64,000 nucleotides of DNA from Anseranas semipalmata (Eukaryota; Chordata; Aves; Anseriformes; Anseranatidae), in the NCBI GenBank assembly GCA_013399115.1, contig VXAA01003146.1, forward strand, positions 124,001 to 188,000, written 5' to 3'. The notes under the pieces were generated by a model, which was not told the origin of the DNA, made no database searches, and saw only the letters and a program-made list of their open reading frames with translations. Positions 52,526 to 63,986 of this stretch are shown in pieces. A program made the position numbers and the translations under genes. Each line of letters begins with the position of its first letter. Within the stretch, counting starts at the first letter, position 1.

Positions 52526-52549
52526 AAAGTGCTTCTAAAGAAGCACTTT
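52526..52549. repeat. Perfect 11-base inverted repeat with 2-base spacer
   Basis: AAAGTGCTTCT, AA, AGAAGCACTTT. The loop is too small for a microRNA precursor hairpin. It lies inside the interval bounded by the two oppositely oriented CR1 tails. Confidence 0.9.
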
Positions 52550-52597
52550 ATTTCTCTATTTCTTACAGTGTATTACTTCTCTCACACACAAAATGCC

Positions 52598-52616
52598 ATT
52601 CTATGATTCTGTGATT
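52598..52616 (+). repeat. Isolated CR1-type tail units
   Basis: ATTCTATGATTCTGTGATT has the sequence of the CR1 3' tail on plus. No CR1 3' UTR is recognised directly upstream, so it is a minimal fragment, a displaced tail or coincidence. It is nearly complementary to the tail units at 52165-52192. Confidence 0.5.
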
Positions 52617-53710
52617 CCCTGTTAAAAACCTTTCTAACTATAAACATATTCCAAAGCAAAGCCTTAAAATAAGAGATTTACTGGGTGTAAATCAGCATTC
52701 TTCCACTGAAACTGGGAACTAGACCTGTTTTATTTATTAACAATTGTAAAACTAGCTATATGGTTATATTTGTTTTTCTGCAATTGGAAATATAACATAA
52801 CAGAACAAATCTCTTAAAATTGTACTTAGGGTTTCCCAAAAACCTGGTGCTTCACTCTGGACTTATGTTTTGTTTATTCTTTGTTTCTTGTGCTATTTAC
52901 AGACACAAACTTATGCAAAGGTTTTAAAGTGTCATAAAATTGATAGCTTCTGAACTCAGACATGGAAATGTCAACACAGTTTGGGTTTAGCTCAAATGTA
53001 AAAGATCTTTGAAGTTTACATGTACTTAGATTTTGTTCCTAACTTTTGGCCAAGATTACAGTGATAAAAAAACCTTGGCAGCATCATGAAAACCAAAGTC
53101 ATCTACAAACAACTTAAGTTAATTTTCTCTCTTTTTTGATTAGTATTTTTCGTCCATTTCTACTCTATATGATTAAACTGGTATAGTCTTGCCAGTAAGA
53201 TATTTTAAGCAGCGTAACCAGCATCTGCAGTATTTAAAAAGTACATCTCCTCTTTGAGTCACATAACTTACACTTATATTTTGTGACAGTTGAAGTACAA
53301 AATAGAAGGCTCAGATTTAAGTACTGTCTTGAAGGAAGAGTTAGAACTGTAAAACAACAGATCGTATCTATCATACCATGATTAATATACAAACAAAATG
53401 TACTTCTTTTATCTAATTTTGACATTAACCAATTAAGGGGCAATTTTTTTTTTCCAGTTGTGTTCTATTAAACAGCCTTAGGTCTACAAGAAAGAAAGAA
53501 CATTGCAGATGATATTGGTACTCCATTGATTACCTTTGTCTTATATTCACAGATTATAATTATACTGTGATAATGTCCACAATCCTCAACCAAAATTATA
53601 AACCATCGTTAAGCTTCAGACACAAATATTGTGAAAGAGCTTCCAACCTCTGTAAACTTACATCTTTTCTAAATCCATAATTTTATCAGTTAAGCTGCTT
53701 GCTTTTCGAG
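52617..53710. other. AT-rich unique DNA, nothing recognised
   Basis: No gene or repeat recognised beyond short A- and T-runs. Confidence 0.55.
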
Positions 53711-54210
53711 GAATCACAGAACAGTTGAGGATGGAAGGAACCTCTGGACGTCATCTGGTCCAACCCCCTGCTTAAGTGGGGACACCTAGTGCAGGTTGCC
53801 CAGGACCACATCCAGGCAGCTTTTGAAGATCTCCAAGGAAGGAGACTCCACAACATTTCTTGGAAACCTGTGCCAGTGCTCAGTTACCCACACAGTAAAG
53901 AAGTGCTTCCTGACGTTCGGTTGGAACCTCCTGTGTTCCAGTTTGTGCCCATTGCTTCTTGTCCTGTCCCTGGGTACCACTGAAAAGAGCCTGGCTCTGT
54001 CCTCTTTGCACCCTCCCTTCAGGTATTTATACACATGGATGAGATCCCCCCTGAGCCTTCTCTTCTCCAGGCTGAACAGTCCCAGCCCTCTCAGCCTTTC
54101 CTCACAGGATAGGTGCTCCAGCCCCTTCATCATCTTTGTGGCCCTTCATTGGACTTTGTCCAATATGTCCATGTCTCTTGTACTGGGGAGTATAGAACTG
54201 GACGCAGTAT
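53711..54210 (-). repeat. CR1 LINE fragment, about 500 bases, with intact ORF end
   Basis: On plus it begins GAATCACAGAACAGTTGAGG and proceeds through GGAAGGAACCTCTGGACGTC, AGGTTGCCCAGGACCACATC, GTAAAGAAGTGCTTCCTGAC, TCTTGTCCTGTCCCTGGGTA, CTTCTCTTCTCCAGGCTGAA and AGTATAGAACTGGAC. The minus strand has a stop-free frame at 53786-54133 for the C-terminal part of the CR1 reverse-transcriptase protein, including [36 protein letters not shown] and [19 protein letters not shown]. It is the largest well-preserved CR1 piece here, yet still 5'-truncated, so not capable of movement on its own. Confidence 0.9.
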
Positions 54211-54244
54211 ATTCAAACCATAAAAAAGTCTATCAGTTACCGTT

Positions 54245-54265
54245 GGGGGGGAGGGGGGGGGGAGG
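54245..54265 (+). repeat. G-run, possible G-quadruplex
   Basis: Seven G, A, ten G, A, two G, about 35 bases past the internal end of the CR1 fragment. Length allows a quadruplex on plus; homopolymer length in such a run may be misread. Confidence 0.7.
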
Positions 54266-55025
54266 CAATTTTATGTTTCATAGGTGTAAATTATCTATAT
54301 GGTTGCCTTGGAGTCTATGCAGGTTTTTCCAGTTTAAACAGCAGAATTTATGTGAACTCTACCCAATTTATTTCCACATCAGATTCTGATGAATGCCCTT
54401 TTAGGCTATAAAGAACCTAAAGGACAATAATAGAATTACAATTACAAATCTGTCTGCAGAAAAATGCACTGAGTTACTACGTTTCATTTCCAAGTTGACC
54501 TGTGGCAAAAAAATACAGGACACACTTTTAAAAAAGACATTTCAATTACAACTACACAATAGTGCTAAAGGGAGAGTGTCAAGGTAAGTCTATGTCTTGA
54601 CCTACTTTTCTCTTTATACTTTCAGGCATAATTCTTTGCTTATGTTTTAAAATATGTGTAGAGCTTGGGAAATGAGTTTAGGATAAGAGTAATGGAAACT
54701 GAGCTCCTAGGTAAGTTGTAGACTTAGCCAGAAAAGTCAAAGGGCTCTGTACGTTCCCAGCAGACCAGCTCATGTGCAACAGAGAGGAGATTTCTAAGAG
54801 TGAGACATGGAGCTCTTTCTTCATGTAGTTTCTGTCCTTTGCTTTTCCACTAAGGTATCTTGAAATAAGAAATGAAATTAATGATTTTTTTTTTCATATT
54901 GGCAATTGCTGAACCATAATTGGACTGAAAACCTGCAGTCATATTCTGCACCCCACATACCAACAGTGAATTCATATGTTAATGTCTTCTGCTATCCACC
55001 TCTTTAAACTATCTATGCTTCTTTT
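54266..55025. other. Unique DNA, nothing recognised
   Basis: No gene or repeat recognised before the pentanucleotide array. Confidence 0.55.
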
Positions 55026-55670
55026 CTTCCTTTCCTTTCCTTTCCTTTCCTTTCCTTTCCTTTCCTTTCCTTTCCTTTCCTTTCCTTTCCTTTCCTTTCC
55101 TTTCCTTTCCTTTCCTTTCCTTTCCTTTCCTTTCCTTTCCTTTCCTTTCCTTTCCTTTCCTTTCCTTTCCTTTCCTTTCCTTTCCTTTCCTTTCCTTTCC
55201 TTTCCTTTCCTTTCCTTTCCTTTCCTTTCCTTTCCTTTCCTTTCCTTTCCTTTCCTTTCCTTTCCTTTCCTTTCCTTTCCTTTCCTTTCCTTTCCTTTCC
55301 TTTCCTTTCCTTTCCTTTCCTTTCCTTTCCTTTCCTTTCCTTTCCTTTCCTTTCCTTTCCTTTCCTTTCCTTTCCTTTCCTTTCCTTTCCTTTCCTTTCC
55401 TTTCCTTTCCTTTCCTTTCCTTTCCTTTCCTTTCCTTTCCTTTCCTTTCCTTTCCTTTCCTTTCCTTTCCTTTCCTTTCCTTTCCTTTCCTTTCCTTTCC
55501 TTTCCTTTCCTTTCCTTTCCTTTCCTTTCCTTTCCTTTCCTTTCCTTTCCTTTCCTTTCCTTTCCTTTCCTTTCCTTTCCTTTCCTTTCCTTTCCTTTCC
55601 TTTCCTTTCCTTTCCTTTCCTTTCCTTTCCTTTCCTTTCCTTTCCTTTCCTTTCCTTTCCTTTCCTTTCC
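55026..55670. repeat. (TTTCC)n pentanucleotide array, 128 pure units
   Basis: From 55031 to 55670 the unit TTTCC repeats 128 times without an interruption (640 bases), preceded by one imperfect unit CTTCC and followed by TTTTCGC. The minus-strand motif is AAAGG. Frames are open on both strands (SFPFL and KERKG peptides) only because the unit contains no stop; these are not genes. Purity implies recent expansion or homogenisation, and the assembled length may differ from the true length. Confidence 0.97.
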
Positions 55671-58069
55671 TTTTCGCAAAATCCACTGAAAGAGAGTTTG
55701 TTCTTATCCCTTATTTATACATCTCATTCACTTTCAGAAAATATATGTATACAGATATTGCATAATCATATCAGGAAAACACAGAGGTGAACATTCAGGG
55801 AAGAGAGTAGTCCTGGGTAGATGGATGAGTTTTGAGAATGATCACAGTACTGTTTCTCTGCCCATTGTTAAATTCAAAACACTTTCTAATAGTATCCTTG
55901 TTTATAGACTCTATCTGTACAGCCCTTGATGCTACAGCAGCAGTTCACGGCAAACGATTAGATATACTGAATTTAATGAAAATATGCAAAAGCTAAATGT
56001 TAATTTTCAGTATCAGGGCCTACTTTAAGTTAACGTTCCTCCTGGAGAAAAAAAGAAAAAAAAACAGCATATTTTTTTCAGTGTAAAGAAACATTCAAGC
56101 CCAATTTACTGAACAGATCACTTTATGAAATACATATGTTCTCCTCCTCCACATTCTGCCCTTTGTGCTCTGTCTATCATGTTCTTCCTTTTTTGTCTCA
56201 GCCAGAAGCAGATATCCTGCTAGTTGCCTCATCTTTGGTCCCAGAAAGAAAGAAGGAAAAAAAAAAAAAAAGAATGAAAGTGTGTATCATTCTCATATTA
56301 ATTCTCTTTTCTGGAAATACCAGCTCTCTCTTTATTACCCTACGAGTAGTAACCCCTATCACATCTTTTACTCAAACAAAATCTCTGAGTGTCTCCTTTT
56401 TAACTTCCTGAGCAGTACAGAATAGACTGGTATTTCTGTTCTTCATACTCCTAACCCACACATAGATGAAATGTCAAGAAGGGAGGACATAACTGACCTC
56501 ACGGCATTAGCAAATCACTGTCATTTGTCCACTCTTCCATTTATGGTTTAAGCATTCAATAGAGGCAGCAACAGATAAAGAAAAGGTTTGTTTTTCACTG
56601 GAAGACAGTATTTAATTGCTCTCCAGAGCCCTGGCCAGAGTGGTGCTTCCTTCTTCGTTTTGCAGCATCTGCCGGACCTTTCCTTTCCAGTGTTGGGATC
56701 CAACATGGATATAAGAATGGACACAGACATAGTATTTTTCTAGTCAAAATGCCATGCTGTAGGAAGGTGCATTTAGCAGCTGGACTTCAGGTATTAAAGT
56801 AACAACCATTTATTGTTCATTAAGAATAGGAGAATGGCCATACAGGAACCATCTAGAGCAGTAGTTTGTCTCCAGAAAAAGGACAAAAGCAGATAATGGC
56901 AGATAATTATAAGAACAGATGCTTATAACACCTTTTATTTCACCTGTTCTTAAGCGGGGACTTTCTAATTCAGATGTAGTTCCTATGTAGTTAACCTTTT
57001 GCACTTTCTCTTGTGAGGAACTAAAAATTGGGACGCATTCACAGTAGTGGTCTTATTTGGTTGATATATTTACAAAACGGAATTCAGGGCTTAGGAGAAT
57101 GATAGGCATAATCACACAGAAAAAAAAGACAAGAGGAGCTACTTATTTTTGTTGTTGCTGTAGCAAGGTGGATGGCTCACTGTAGTAGTTATGAACATGA
57201 ATTATAATAAAGACATTTTAAAACCTGCAAAAAGTATGTCCACTGCATGCTGTAACAGGCACAGCAAACCTGCCCAATATTGGCTTCATATTGCTGTGGG
57301 AGAGGTGTTAATGACCAATTGGAACTGAAGCTGATTACAGGTCTCATGAAACAAATGGGTGGAGTAAGCATTCAGCTACCTCAAGTAGTAAAAACAGCTG
57401 TATATGCAGGAGCCAAAAAATACTGACACCTTACCAGGCCACGTTGTCTAAAGAAAAACATGAAACCAAAAAATGGATGTACCCATTATGTAAGTGGTGG
57501 CATAAGCAGCTGGCAGGGACCTGGTGTGGCTGCTCCTGGTGGAGCCCCTGCAGAGGAATACACACAGAGCAGTTGTTTGAGCCAGGACAGAGAAGCCCAA
57601 AGCTTCATCAAAACAGTTGTCCAAATGCAAACTATGACTAACCATACAGGTGAGACTTATATGGTCTTTCAAAAATTCGTTATGATAAAAAGCATTTTAT
57701 TTCTCATGGTAAAGGAAATCACTTTCAAATGTCTCAGATTTCAGCTACTAGTCAATGAAATAGTGACTAGTATCTGTAATGTGGAATCTTGATTTTTTTT
57801 TTTTTTCCTGAATCTGCTTTCACTTCTGCAGGTCACTTAAGCTATGCAACTTTCATTTATCCTCCTATATTTATTCTTCAGAAATATTTCAGTTACTTCA
57901 GTTATTTTTATCTGTAAAATGGGGACTACAGAGAATTTCTCTGGGAAGAACTAGAAGAGCTATTGATGAATTGTGTTTTTTAAATGTAAGGTATTAATTA
58001 TTCCTATACTTTCACAATGAGGACTGCCAGGAAAAATATCAAATACCATCTTTAACTAATCAAGTAATT

Positions 58070-58100
<31 letters not shown>

Positions 58101-58101
58101 A
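58070..58101. repeat. (AAAT)n microsatellite
   Basis: About seven AAAT units in an A-rich setting. Confidence 0.85.
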
Positions 58102-58176
58102 ACAACAGCAACAAAATCCTTAGAGCTTCTTGGAACAGATAAGTAAGAGTAATAAAGACAGGATAATAATAATACT

Positions 58177-58209
58177 AAACAAACAAACAAACAAACAACA
58201 AAAAAAAAC
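58177..58209. repeat. (CAAA)n and A-rich tract
   Basis: About five CAAA units followed by CAACA and a nine-base A-run. Confidence 0.85.
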
Positions 58210-58228
58210 ATTTATTTGTAACAAGCAC

Positions 58229-58258
58229 AAAAAAATTAAAAGTACATTATCATGTGGG
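58229..58258 (+). repeat. 30-base duplicated word, copy 1
   Basis: Seven A, then TTAAAAGTACATTATCATGT and GGG. Identical to 60530-60559. See copy 2. Confidence 0.9.
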
Positions 58259-58574
58259 ATTTTAACTATTCTTATGTCAGTGATCATGTACTAACGGAAG
58301 AGAAGGGAATTCTACATTTCACGTGCTTCAACAGATAAAGTTGCTAAAGTTTTGGAACACAAAAACGTCTTCTGCTGGAATTTATGCAGCTGCTAGCTCC
58401 GTGAGGCTTCTGGACACTATTGCATTGTCCAAGGCTTAGTATATATTAGTATATAAATAGTGTATATTTACTAATACAGGTTTGCTAGTAAGTGCATGTA
58501 CTCACTCAGTAACAGTGTTGTGTATGTATCTAATAATACACAAATGCATTTAAATTATACCCAAATCTTTTATA

Positions 58575-58770
58575 ACATTAAACCTTCAGTGCACTTTAAA
58601 TCAAAGATTTATTAGTTCCCATGATAATCCTGCAAGGTGTACAGGAAGTCTTCATCACTACTCATGTTTTACAGAGAAGAGAAACTGAGACAAGGCAGCT
58701 TGCCTAAAGCAGTGGCAAAGCCAGCACGGTGGTCTCTCTGTATGTTTCTAGTTTACCAGCCTGCACTGCC
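58575..58770 (+). repeat. MIR-like SINE relic
   Basis: The stretch follows the MIR word order: CACTTTAAATCAAAGATTTA; then TGATAATCCTGCAAGGTGTA; then GTTTTACAGAGAAGAGAAAC and TGAGACAAGGCAGCTTGCCT (MIR: TTTTACAGATGAGGAAACTG, AGGC..., CTTGCCCAAG); then AGTGGCAAAGCCAGCA (MIR: AGTGGCAGAGC). The CORE region and 3' half are recognisable on plus. MIR is an ancient amniote SINE, so such copies in birds are rare, old and heavily diverged. Ends are approximate. Confidence 0.65.
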
Positions 58771-60529
58771 CTTCTGGGAAGCTTTAATTCCGAAGCAGTG
58801 TGCACTGTGCCTTGTGATGCTTTCACGTCAAAGGGTCCCTGAGTGACACCTACCCCACAGCTGAATTTTTTTCTTCTGTGCATTTCACACACTGGCAGGG
58901 TAAAGCAAAGATAAAGCTGTCCATCAGGTTTACTGTGCCAGCTTAGAGGGTTTTGTTGCTGACTCTATCCTAATGACTAAGTCTACATTTTTAGAGACCT
59001 TGCACAGGGCTTGTTACCTTTTAGCCAGAATCCCAGAAAGAATGCAGGCTGCATTCTTCCTCAGTGCCTCCTGAGAAAACCTTCAGAAGATAAAGATCTT
59101 AACCTTCTTCAAGAAGGCATATTTTACATCAATGACAGTATTTGTAAAGACCAGGCCTTGTCCTCTGCAACCACTTTTCCTGCATCAGGATGCCAAAAGG
59201 AGAAGTTTGTTTCACTGTTGCAAGTAGGATGCTGAGTATCCTCACAGGGATCAGTTTTGAAGTCCACAAATAAGACTGTACTTCTACAACTATTGCCAAA
59301 CTAGTAGCTCCAGGTCATTCTGTGAGTACTGGCTGCAATGAAATTTGGTTTACTATGAAACTGAGTTGTTGTTGACTACCAGCTTTGACATTTGGGACGG
59401 ACAGCCTCATTTAGGAAGGAATTAGGAATTTATGAAGAATTTACTGTATATTAAAGTATCACACATCACCCTTTTCCTCAAGCATGCCTATTTAAGTATT
59501 TAAGTTCTGGTACATTTGCTCTCCCCTATCCATTAATCTTCTTAATACTTAGAATAACTAAGTTGTCCTTCATACCATTACCTATCAAACTGTATCACTA
59601 CCCTTGTCTTCCTCCTAGTTAGGGAGAGAGACACACACTGAGTATGATTGCGTACACTTTTTTCCTTAGGTAAAGAGGCAAAAATACTGATAAATACCTT
59701 ATTGTTTTCTCTAATCTGACTAGAGAAGGGGGTATTACTTGCCAAGCCAAAGAAAATTTCTCTCTGTTTTTCTGAGAGAGACAAAATAAGGTAGAAGGCT
59801 CAAGTTGGTGAGAAAAGCAGTGTACTTCCTTTTGGAGAAATGCCACTGAATGGTCAGTACATATTTTTATGGAAACAGAAAGTTCAGCTCATACACAAGC
59901 AGATTTGATTATCTGTTCCAGGCAAGCATATGCATAAGCTGTGAATCAAATCCAACAAGTCAAAATAAATTAGAGTACATGCTGTCCATTGATAACAAAC
60001 AATTGCATATGTGAATGAGTTTTTACTGCAATAATCTCTTGTGGGAACTTCTTTCATTGACTGCATGCACGTCAGAGCTGTGAGATTTCTATTAAAATGC
60101 AGTGACCTGCTGTGCAAACACCAGCCTTTGAAGAGAGTTTTTGTTTGCCAGTTGCTCTTTCACGTGGCCCTTTAAGACGTATTAGACTTCTGCATAGATA
60201 GGAACCATTTTAAGCTCTTATACTGTTGTCCAATGCATTGACTCAGTAATGTACCTGCAGTGATACTTGGGAGGGACATGCAGGCCATCACACCTGGGAG
60301 ATATATTAGTCAGAGCAGGATTCTGCTTACAAACTTAATGGGATTTATGAGCAAGAAGCAATGCTATGGCTCTGCCTTTCTAATGGAGTTGAACAAATTT
60401 TCATCTTTTTTTAGCCATTATATCGACAGTCAGAATCACTTGGCCCTCTGAATGTGATGACTTGCTAAAATTTACATAGGACAAATGTAAAGGCAATGAG
60501 TGCAGATATTCCAAAAATAAAAAAAATAA

Positions 60530-60559
60530 AAAAAAATTAAAAGTACATTATCATGTGGG
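60530..60559 (+). repeat. 30-base duplicated word, copy 2
   Basis: Identical over 30 bases to 58229-58258, same orientation, about 2.3 kb downstream. Sequences diverge at once on the right (GGGTAGCAG against GGGATTTTA). On the left both continue into A-rich DNA. Confidence 0.9.
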
Positions 60560-61440
60560 TAGCAGATTTACTAATTATATGTACTTTACATATACTGCTG
60601 GATGCTGGGGAGCCAGGGTAGCGTGATGCAGCTTGACAAGAGCTGTGTTTGTATTATTGAATATCCAGCCACATCTGCAGCATCTCTGAGCTAACAGCTA
60701 TTCAGGGTCTCTGACTTTAGAAAAGATCTTCAGATAATTTGGCATAACTCTAGAGGAAAACAGACAAACAAGGTCTGAGAAAATTGTTAACATCATTTTT
60801 TGCAGAAGTTAAAAACAGAAGTGGCACTCTGTGATCTTTTGATAATATCTTCATTTCTCTTAGAACATCTTACATTTTTCCACTTTAACATTTGATTTCA
60901 AAAGGTCATTGCTAATATATTTCTTTGAGATTGAGAAAAATTTTTCTTTTGTTCTTTTTATGACTGTTAAGAGAGATTAAAAACATTTCTTTAAATTCTT
61001 TTTCAGATCATTGAAGACCTGAAGAATCAGAAGATCATTGTAGATCTGTTTTAAAATGATTCAAAGTAGACTTCCTACTGTCTGTCATCCTTGACAGCTG
61101 TATCTCAGGCATCTCTTTGCCTATGAGGCAAACCTCATCAGATTCATCTAGTATTCAAAGTCACCTGCTTGAATTGCTCAAAGCTGATTAGAATTATTTT
61201 GCTACATGACTCCCATCAAATTTAATGAAATATGTAGATCTACATCCCTCAGCTGGCTTTGCAAATCTCAGTTGTTGTCTACAATTGGATTCCTGCACAT
61301 GTTTGTAATGGCACAATTTTATCATCATAAATTGACTTTTAATAAAGGATTATCTTTTTCACATACCTCAGTTGGGAACTAAATTTAGGCAAGCACAGAC
61401 TATGAAATTATCTCAATTTCTACCTTCTTGAAATGAAAGA

Positions 61441-61483
61441 TTTAGTTTTTAGTTTTAGCTAGTTTAGTTTAGTTTTAGTTTTT
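61441..61483. repeat. Degenerate (TTTAG)n-like repeat
   Basis: About eight TTTAG/TTTTAG units with length variation. Not the telomere motif. Confidence 0.8.
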
Positions 61484-62933
61484 CCTTTTAAGGAAACTAT
61501 AGGTTTCTATCAAGAAAAGAGTTATTGGTAATGACTGTTAATTGAGCAGTCCCTGCACTGAGGTTGCGTAGCATAAGGCAGGTTTCAGTGCCAACCTCAT
61601 TTGTTGGCAGTAAAGACAAGGCTGTACATCACACTGTCCAGAGGGATTCTCACAGAGCTGTGTCCAGCTTCTTTACAGTGGGTGAGGACAGGAAAGTGAT
61701 ATGTTACTCCAGATCCTGACACTGGCTAGAAAAGTGTCCTAGGCATAGTTCTGGTTCTTAGTTTCCAATCCAGCAGTAGGAAATTAACATCTGTGAAAAG
61801 TATTTTTTAAACTATAAAGTATAAAGATGTGCAAAGACTAACACTAAGTTATTATTATGCTTATGTGTATACAATAACTCAGTGTGCAAACGTCACTGAA
61901 GGGAGGTAGTTTCTTGAAGTCAAAAGTCTCACATCATTTATATAGGATAGGAATTTAAAACCCCTTTGCAAAGTGATGAACGGAACCTGCCTTCCTATGT
62001 ATTATACTCTGTTCTGCCAAATTGAAGGGAATTTGCCAGATACAGCATCCCCAGCACCTTTGCCACAGCTTAATCTGGAAAGTTTGCCCCATGGATAACC
62101 TCCACATTTGGTTTTGCAGGTAGGACTGACAGAGAAATGCTTACTTTTGTAAACAGCTCAACACTTGACAGACCATAGACACAGAAATTAGTGCCAGTTT
62201 TGTAAGAGTTTAATGGTATATTTATATTCTAATAAGTATAATAAAACCCAAAAAACATATATAATGATATATAATAATAAATATTCAGTTTTAGAAGAAT
62301 GTTATAAAATTAATCCATTAATTATATCTATCTCTTGAGGGACATAAATCGGTGCAAATATACAGTGGGCAGACATCTCAGTGCTGTGTAAGGGACCCTG
62401 CGCATTTCACAATCTAAACACTGTGTTGGCTTCTATGGATATATGACAAAGTTCTCTGGTTTTACTGAATTGAATAGGAAAAAAAAAAAGAAAAACAAAA
62501 AGAAAAAAAAAATGAAAGTTCCAAGCAAAAAGCTCTAATAAGAGCAGGATCTTTTGAGTTATTTATTGTGACAGACGGTGAAAAGGAGAACATACTCTCT
62601 GATGTACGTTCAGTCTACAGCATACTGGGCTGTAGGTTGTCCCTGAGAGGACACACATCCTGGCTGATGCAAATCCTAGTGTAGTTAATGAAAGGGAAAG
62701 CCTTTCAAAACCAGCACAAGGGGCAGTCTCACCTTTTCTAACTTCATAGATGGATGTGTGACCTGTGCAGACCTGGGATCATCAGTGCAGCTGCAGAAAG
62801 CTGTTAGCTATGCCATTATGACTTGATAAAAGACTTGAAATTAGCCATCAGAAAATATTCTTTTAGGCTTCTATCAGCAGATAAAGTAGAAGAAACAGGA
62901 AATGTAAATAAACATATTTGGTTTTTTTTTCAG

Positions 62934-62970
62934 CTAATTTCACTAATTTCACAATTAGTGAAATAATTAG
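62934..62970. repeat. Stem-loop, 11-base perfect arms
   Basis: ATTTCACTAAT and ATTAGTGAAAT flank a six-base TTCACA loop; the stem extends by three pairs (CTA/TAG) past a small bulge. No associated gene. Confidence 0.85.
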
Positions 62971-63956
62971 GAGTAGATGCATTTAAATCACCATAACTAA
63001 GCTCCAGAGTTAATTCTGTAACCAAAGTTCCCAAGAGCTTTCGTTTTAGTCTGCTTGCAGACTCAGGAAGATATCAGTGGTCTCCCTAGATTTGGTTTAT
63101 TCAGTTAGGATTTTATTTTTAATCACAAAATTATTTACCTAATATATTCATCAGGATTTTTTTTTTTTTAATCCTCACTTATATCCCAGGTATATGAAAC
63201 ATCTGCAAAAGAAGTAGTAGGTGATGAAACATTTTCTGTAGACTTGAAATCAAGGAACATTTGTTTGCCAACAAAGAGTAGAAGACAAGATGGTAGCTGA
63301 GTTTAAAAGTGGATGAATGGAGTACTGTCAAGTCTAATTTGGGGAATACAGTATTCACTGTATTTACCAGAAACACTGAATGGGTTGTCTTACAAAATTA
63401 CAAGATTTTCTTGTAAAGTTTATCATATCCTTATTTATCAAAAAAAAGCGATACATTCATCAGACAAATGGTTTCATTCACTGTTATACTCTGGATAGGA
63501 AGATAAGTTTTAACCAGTTGTTGCTACGAACTTCTGAAGATACGGTTGCTATGTTGTACCCATACCTCCACTTCATTTATGATGATGAACAGAAGTATAA
63601 AGTAAATATTTGCTTTTTATTCATGACTATTTTTAGTTAATTATATTGTAATCTTAACAGCAATCAGAATTATAAATACACAGGAAAGCAAAACCATCAT
63701 TAGTCTTAAAAACATCAGTGCTTTAAATTTTTAGTCAACAGTTAAAATAATCCACTGAAAAAATAAAAAGATTGCTTTCCTGTTGAATTAATGCTCCAAC
63801 TAAATATGTCTTTATAAGTGTCTCATTGCTCATTCAGCTCCCCAGAGCCAGGTGATCTCTCTGAACATGATATTTTAGCAAGTAGCCTATATAGTATACA
63901 AATGAAAAGATTTTCCTTGTTATCAGCAAAGCTTTTAAAACTATAATTCATATTTG

Positions 63957-63986
63957 CTAAATAAAAATAAATAAATAAATAAATAA
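63957..63986. repeat. (AAAT)n microsatellite
   Basis: About six AAAT units near the right edge of the window. Confidence 0.9.

Larger units (their letters stand above)
55675..58574. other. Unique DNA with A-rich repeats, no gene recognised
   Basis: Contains an AAAT repeat at about 58070-58101 and CAAA units at about 58177-58202. A GC-richer patch at 57490-57640 has a minus-strand acceptor-like TATTCCTCTGCAG and a plus-strand donor-like CATACAG/GTGAGA, with frames open on both strands, but I cannot decide whether any exon is present. The first copy of the 30-base duplicated word lies at 58229-58258. Confidence 0.45.

Noticed and set aside
52526..52549. Hairpin as a miR-302-like microRNA gene
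   Set aside because: Only a two-base loop and no longer imperfect stem; a precursor needs a stem of about 30 pairs and a larger loop.
53796..54389. 197-codon plus-strand frame
   Set aside because: Antisense to the minus-strand CR1 at 53711-54210 and running on into the G-run.
54972..55689. 235- to 237-codon frames on both strands (KERKG and SFPFL repeats)
   Set aside because: They are translations of the stop-free TTTCC array and would exist for any phase; not genes.
61441..61483. Interstitial telomeric repeat
   Set aside because: Units are TTTAG/TTTTAG, not TTAGGG.
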